From Fragum whitleyi (Eukaryota; Mollusca; Bivalvia; Cardiida; Cardiidae), in the NCBI GenBank assembly GCA_948146395.1, contig OX411543.1:67901474-67965473 (forward strand): a DNA stretch of 64,000 nucleotides, written 5' to 3'. Made by a program: the position numbers and the translations under genes. The notes below the pieces were generated by a model. It was not told the origin of the DNA. It ran no database searches and saw nothing but the letters and a program-made list of their open reading frames with translations. Positions 59,545 to 64,000 of the stretch are shown here, piece after piece. Every line of letters starts with the position of its first letter. The first letter of the stretch is position 1.

Positions 59545-61280
59545 CTGAAATGGAATATTTGAATTAAATTGATTTAACACCTACATCCATCTTTAACAAA
59601 CTTTCAGGCATTTCAAAGTAGAAATAAACACAACAATTCGTTAAATCAACAAATGAAACACCAACATTTGAATTTCTATGGCTTATTTAGGAGGAGAATA
59701 TTGTTGTACATGTACTTATCAACGAAAAGACAAGTGGACAGCAAGGCGGAAATATAGACGTAGGACATTTACCGATAACACTAGCACAACGTCTTAAGAC
59801 GAGCTAAAATATGCCTCTACTTTATTCAAGGTGTGTTTCAAAAATGCCAAACTAGATGGAAAGTTTTTTTAGACTTTTATTGCTCTACAATTCAAGAATA
59901 AGATAAAACAAAATTTCATTTGCACGTCTACTGATTTTATTTGCCTAATTACTTGTAAAAAATGAAGGCTCAGTATGTGGTTCAGACTCACCAAAAAGCT
60001 TGGTTTGAATTTATTTTTTCTATTGCAAATTAATTTTACAAAAATACTTCGCACAAATACATGAAATTAAAACATCTTGCAAATATAATACCTTCCAAGT
60101 TTTGAAAAAGGATAACGAATAGAAAAATATCTTAAACAAGATCTTGAGAAGCCTTATGTGACGTGACGTTACTTTGGTGTACATTTTGGCGATTCGTGAT
60201 GACATATCGACAGCTGATCTAGACAAATCGAGTGTTTCCCAATGTATATTCAGCATACATTTCCATGCAAATAAAAAAGATTTATGTTATTTTTATAGGA
60301 ACCCCGCCTAATTGAATGACAATTTTAGTTTTTTTATCGTTCAATTCAATGATCCAGTCACTTGATCAATATCAAATGATGAAATGAAGCTATATTATTT
60401 CCACAAGCAGAATCTTATGAAAACCAGCCTTTTAAACAACGCACAAAAGGAGCCGTATAATAAACGAATACCCATTTCAAGCAAATGACAGGCGACAAAA
60501 AAAATCCGAACTTTCACCAACCAGTTATTATTGATTTTGACATAGGTTGGGAGGGTATTGTGTAGACACACGAGTGACTGGCATGCGTGCGTGAACTAGT
60601 AACCTCTTGGTGACTTATGTGAATGTTTACAAAAATTAATTGTCAATTAAACGTTAATTGACATTTAAATACAATCCCCTTCCACAATGAGATTTATAAA
60701 AAGGAACATAAGATTTTACCAAGCACAATTTTGAGAAAAAAATGGCTCCATTTTTTTTTTCATGTGGTGAAAGTGTTGGCGAAATGAAATTTCAGTTCAG
60801 AGAAGGCCGGTTTATAGAATCGGATGGCCGCTGTCCATGGCCACCTGACGGATAGACTTTTATTTATAAAAATGTCATATGTAACTGCAGCTGCGAAATT
60901 TTTCTTATATATTTGTTTGCTTATTCATTAAACAATGACACTCGTAGACTTGAATCATGTAAAGATTATTTTTTTTCAATATAGTAAAATCAGAGAAATC
61001 ATGAAACTTTTAGGTAAATGGATTATATATGATAATCCTTCGCCAATGTTGAAACCAGCTCCGTGAAAATGATCGTGGAATCGCAGAGCAATATTTTCAA
61101 ACATAATTTTTAATTTTCAAAGGAAAAATGACAAATACGTTCCTTATGGAATAAATTTAAGAGGATTTTCTTAAATATCAAAACTTCAGCATATATTTAA
61201 AAAAACTTACAAGGCTTCGATCAAGCTCTACTCCAAAAAATTATAACAAACTTTTAGATATTTTTTTTTGGCATTGACAA
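59545..61280. other. Probable intron of the tetraspan gene
   Basis: AT-rich DNA without a recognised repeat or exon. The minus-strand frame 60020-60256 has no motif and no good splice borders. Confidence 0.4.
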
Positions 61281-61283
61281 AAG

Positions 61284-61523
61284 TCACTGAAGTTCGGTAT
61301 GAAATTGCTTGATAAAAGAAGCTTTCGTCGCATTCATTTTTTGCGTGGTATAATAATCTTTTAGTGCCTTACTGCGGTGTCGAAGGGTTTTACAGCTGCA
61401 CAAAAGAATTTCACGCGCGGTAAGAAAGGCGTTGATAAATATGTTACTAAACATTGTTGGCCTGCCACTCATTATTTTTCGTAAACTTTCGTTAATATCC
61501 GCGAGGTTATTAAAAATTTTCTT
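61284..61523 (-). CDS. Unidentified protein-like open frame, possible exon or retrogene piece
   Basis: An open stretch of 79 codons ending in TGA. Its composition (balanced charged and hydrophobic residues, for example SLRKIMSGRP, then FINAFLTAREILLCSCKTLR and KDYYTTQKMNATKASFIKQF) looks more like real protein than neighbouring frames. An internal ATG begins at 61472. No strong splice acceptor precedes it: the sequence before it ends in GTTAAAAG without a pyrimidine tract. It would lie in the intron of the tetraspan gene if the 62.7-kb exon is real. No family was recognised. Confidence 0.3.
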   Translation of the reverse strand, partial: KKIFNNLADINESLRKIMSGRPTMFSNIFINAFLTAREILLCSCKTLRHRSKALKDYYTTQKMNATKASFIKQFHTELQ

Positions 61524-61559
61524 TTAACATCACATAAAATAATAAAATTGTTAGACCTG

Positions 61560-61640
61560 GGTCCGCAGCGCAGTGGTCTAAACCGTTGACACTTAGAGTT
61601 ATTGATCTGACGGACCAGGTTCCAATACGTACGCAGTCGG
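61560..61640 (+). repeat. tRNA-like head, SINE-derived
   Basis: GTCCGCAGCGCAGTGGTCTA holds an A box, and AGGTTCCAATAC (61617-61628) a worn B box at normal spacing. The outer GGGTCCG...CGGACC bases also match. There is no shared SINE body downstream. It could be a decayed serine- or leucine-type tRNA copy. Confidence 0.5.
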
Positions 61641-62243
61641 ATACAGTGTTTGTTGTTTTTTTTCTTTCTCAAATTAATTTAATTTTATAATTAATCAAAG
61701 GGACAGTTTTATTGTCTTTTGAATTTCTTGTTTGTTATATTCTATATGACAGTTTGTTTTTTTTTTTTTTTTTAAATCAAATGTCTCATTACTTTAATTT
61801 TCATGTAATTAATAAGCTGTTATCACTTATTCAAGCTGAGGTCACGAGGTTTGTGATCGTCAACTTAGCCTTTTTTGTTTCTCTAAAGCAACACCTAACT
61901 GACTCAGTTGAATTGTCTTCTAAATCTTTCGATTATGACAAATTAATGCCAATGATATTTTTACTATTTTTCATTGCTTGTCGTTACATCTGTTCATTCC
62001 TTTTTACGGAATTCTTTATCAATTTCACATTTATTCTGAAAGGTGTGATAAATTTCATCTGTATTTTTTTCTAAAAAAGCAAAACATGTTCTGTTGTGCC
62101 TAGGCTTATTATCAATAAGAAGCCACTTGATGCTGAATATCAAACGCACAACCCACACAGAATGATGAACAAAAAAAGCCAACTGTGTAGTGCTTTTTAT
62201 ATACGCAAATTTGAATTACACCCATTAAAAGTAACATCGTATT
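61641..62243. other. Unassigned T-rich DNA
   Basis: Includes a T run at about 61758-61774. The open frame 61712-62074 plus is phenylalanine- and leucine-rich because of base composition and is not convincing. Confidence 0.4.
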
Positions 62244-62266
62244 AACAACAACAACAACAACAACAA
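62244..62266 (+). repeat. (CAA)n microsatellite
   Basis: About seven perfect CAA units followed by an A run. Confidence 0.95.
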
Positions 62267-62279
62267 AAAAGAATATGGC

Positions 62280-62352
62280 GAGAAAGAGATTCGATCTTCG
62301 GACCTCCGCATTGCAATTTCCCGACCTTTAACCTATAGCTGTGTCTGGTCCA
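62280..62352 (-). repeat. tRNA-like head, SINE-derived
   Basis: The minus strand has AGCTATAGGTTAAAGGTCGG (A-box region) and GAAGATCGAATCTC (B-box region) with tRNA-like spacing. The (CAA)n tract just beyond its 3' side could be the remains of a retroposon tail. Confidence 0.5.
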
Positions 62353-62556
62353 CAATTGTGTATATTTTGTTATTTGAATGTACTGTTCGCGTATTTTGAA
62401 TCTATATAAGGAAGTGGGTTCCGAATATCAATGAAGGTGAACAGGAATATTAAATGAGTGACAGGTCAACAATGTTTCACAATACGTGGTTTATTTGTCG
62501 GTTGTTTGATATACACAATAAGGTTTACTCTTAATTAACGGGGATTTGATTTTACC

Positions 62557-62713
62557 CAATTCACCTAACAAATATACTTTAAAAGTATTCTTTCATGTGT
62601 TTCATTTGGCATAAAGAACATAGAAATTGACAAACATGTCTGTAAGAAATAGGCGATGGAACTTAACGGCAGTCATGCGATTTCAAATGTTAAGCATTAC
62701 CGTGTGCGACGTC
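62557..62713 (+). mobile_element. Solo right end of T element (T7)
   Basis: CAATTCACC, then ATAAAGAACATAGAAATTG and the terminus ATGTTAAGCATTACCGTGTG followed by CGACGTC. Same extent as T1. Three bases separate its end from the splice donor of the possible exon at 62723. Confidence 0.75.
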
Positions 62714-62722
62714 AGTACTTAC

Positions 62723-62791
62723 ACTCTGATCCTGACACTCGAAAATTCAGAGTGGAAAACTTCTCCGTGATTGATTCTGACAAGGGTAAGC
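62723..62791 (-). CDS. Possible upstream exon of the tetraspan gene
   Basis: Minus strand: acceptor GAATGTCTTGCAG, a 69-bp open segment and donor CAGAGT/GTAAGT. Reading LPLSESITEKFSTLNFRVSG and then SE, it ends one base into a codon, which is the phase needed by the exon at 59544 (T + AC gives tyrosine, then TFTATQVF). Length and position suit the end of the first extracellular loop of a four-helix protein. Phase agreement alone has a one-in-three chance, and the acceptor tract is weak, so this is tentative. No earlier exon with a start codon was found to the window end. Confidence 0.35.
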
Positions 62792-62849
62792 CTGCAAGAC
62801 ATTCTAAGATCTGTTGAAGTGGATTCTTTTTTATAAAGGTCAAAAAACA

Positions 62850-64000
62850 ATCAACTCCGATTAAGTCCATAATTTTTTACGGACTTTTGCATTTACCTCA
62901 CAGTAACACATTTTTGTATAATAATATTTTCAACAATATTGTTACATTTTTCACAGTTGTCTGTGTAGCTCTTTCAGTATAATTTACTCAAAATGTAAAC
63001 TCCCGAGTAACATAACGTTGTCTGAGAAGGGGTTGGTATTTATCGCTTTCCAGAAAGAGCATACCAATAGAGAATAATAAAAAAAATACTATGGTAAATA
63101 TCGTTTCTCTTCTAACTGTTAAGAAAATTAATTCGAATTCATCGATAAGGTTCGTTCAAAATGTTTCGGGGTAGATCCATTTGTTTCGGATCGTTCAAGA
63201 CAACGTCACCTGAATGCTGGGAATTTTGATCTTTAATTATTATATTCGAAATTAAGAAAATAGACATCAGTCAAATACTTGTCTCGCTGAAAGGGAATGG
63301 TTCATTCGTTTCATATTTCATTTAAATCGGTGTAGGCGGTTTGGTGCTCCGGGGGATAAGACGAAGAATGGACAGACAGAACTTATATACGCAACTGTAT
63401 TGACGTCAATTGCCGAGGCTCTGGGATATAGGGTACCTTGCTGACAACCTTGATTTTGTACCATTCGATTTTACTTTTAGAAAAACCATAAAAGCACAGC
63501 TGAATTACAGGAATGCTTAATTCTCCTCTCTTTCATAAATTACGAGCCCTGACATGCTAAATTACACAACATCGAATATCTAAATTTTCGACAACGTCGC
63601 TTGCGTCATGTATTGTGCGCCGTTACCGAATACCCATGTATTTTCATTTGCCTGTGAAGTTTTGAGCATATAAAAGTGTTCCGTTAATATGAGTATAACT
63701 TTTTACTTTCCGATGTATCAATGATGATTAAATGACCTAATCCGCATGAAAAATGGACAACCCTCGTATTTATACGATATGAAGTCTAGAATATATATGA
63801 TTGTATCGGGCAGCAGATGTCTGTTCTTTTGAATTTGGATTGATAAAACTTAAAAAATACGCAACATCGTAGAATTCCATTTTATTGCTGAAGATATCTC
63901 GATAAGAAACCTTTAGAACATCGCACAAAAGAATGCAAACCTCGAACCTCTTTTGTAATTGATGCGTATCGTTTAGATCTCGCTATAACCGTAGTTTCTC
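62850..64000. other. Unassigned right-end DNA
   Basis: No exon or clear element was recognised. ATGGACAGACAGAAC near 63368-63382 resembles dispersed repeat DNA common in molluscs (from memory), but it has no partner in this window. Confidence 0.35.

Noticed and set aside
61712..62074. 120-codon open frame as a membrane protein
   Set aside because: The F/L-rich translation comes from a T-rich tract that includes a long T run; the neighbourhood gives no exon signals.
1..64000. CRISPR array, phage defence system or bacterial operon
   Set aside because: No repeat-spacer structure, no ribosome binding sites with long genes; splice signals, SINEs and LINEs show eukaryotic DNA.

Overview
The window is AT-rich eukaryotic DNA with no bacterial-style gene arrangement, operons or CRISPR. 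Nearly everything recognisable is transposable-element debris. A family of tRNA-headed SINEs with a shared body and a (CAAA)n- or (CAAT)n-like tail, CR1/jockey-type and L1-like LINE fragments, Ty3/gypsy remnants, and AGGTCA-rich and AACGCC-rich dispersed repeats together suggest a marine invertebrate, most likely a bivalve mollusc. The genus cannot be fixed from this sequence alone.

Layout. 0-2.7 kb: a decayed LINE running to the right. 2.8-4.0 kb: a 1.2-kb composite repeat (called R here) carrying SINE pieces, with further copies at 54.8 and 55.3-57.7 kb. 4-13.4 kb: mostly unassigned AT-rich DNA with simple-sequence tracts, one inverted tRNA-like pair and a dispersed repeat. 13.4-14.3 kb: a LINE with a large internal deletion. 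19-27.6 kb: two copies of an unclassified repeat F, the second split by a 2-kb L1-like insertion with a 14-bp target-site duplication; between them lie a reverse-strand SINE, a 101-bp near-perfect palindrome, minus-strand LINE pieces bordered by inverted repeats, and a 139-bp recent tandem duplication. 28-30.5 kb: two Ty3/gypsy fragments in an order that a single element cannot give.

30.6-41 kb is the most structured part. A 3,150-bp DNA element (K1), with long inverted arms carrying regularly spaced GGCTGCCATCTT motifs, is inserted with a 3-bp duplication into a terminal-inverted-repeat element (family T). That element in turn sits in the end of another element (family E) that is extraordinarily dense in CTACG. 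Immediately downstream is a near-identical tandem array (unit about 1.67 kb) whose duplication breakpoint lies inside a T element. 41-53 kb holds a pogo/Tigger-like miniature element, AGGTCA repeats, a spaced inverted repeat, SINEs, a LINE reverse-transcriptase fragment and a second partial K element.

58.7-59.5 kb on the minus strand holds the only credible host gene: the last two exons, with matching splice phases, of a small multi-pass membrane protein resembling the PMP22/claudin-type tetraspan group. A possible third exon lies at 62.7 kb, next to a solo end of family T. The rest of the right end is intronic or intergenic-looking DNA with tRNA-like fragments and one unidentified protein-like open frame at 61.3-61.5 kb.

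No complete autonomous mobile element was found. Most elements are related through nesting rather than through shared function. No searches could be run, so superfamily names rest on motifs read by eye.
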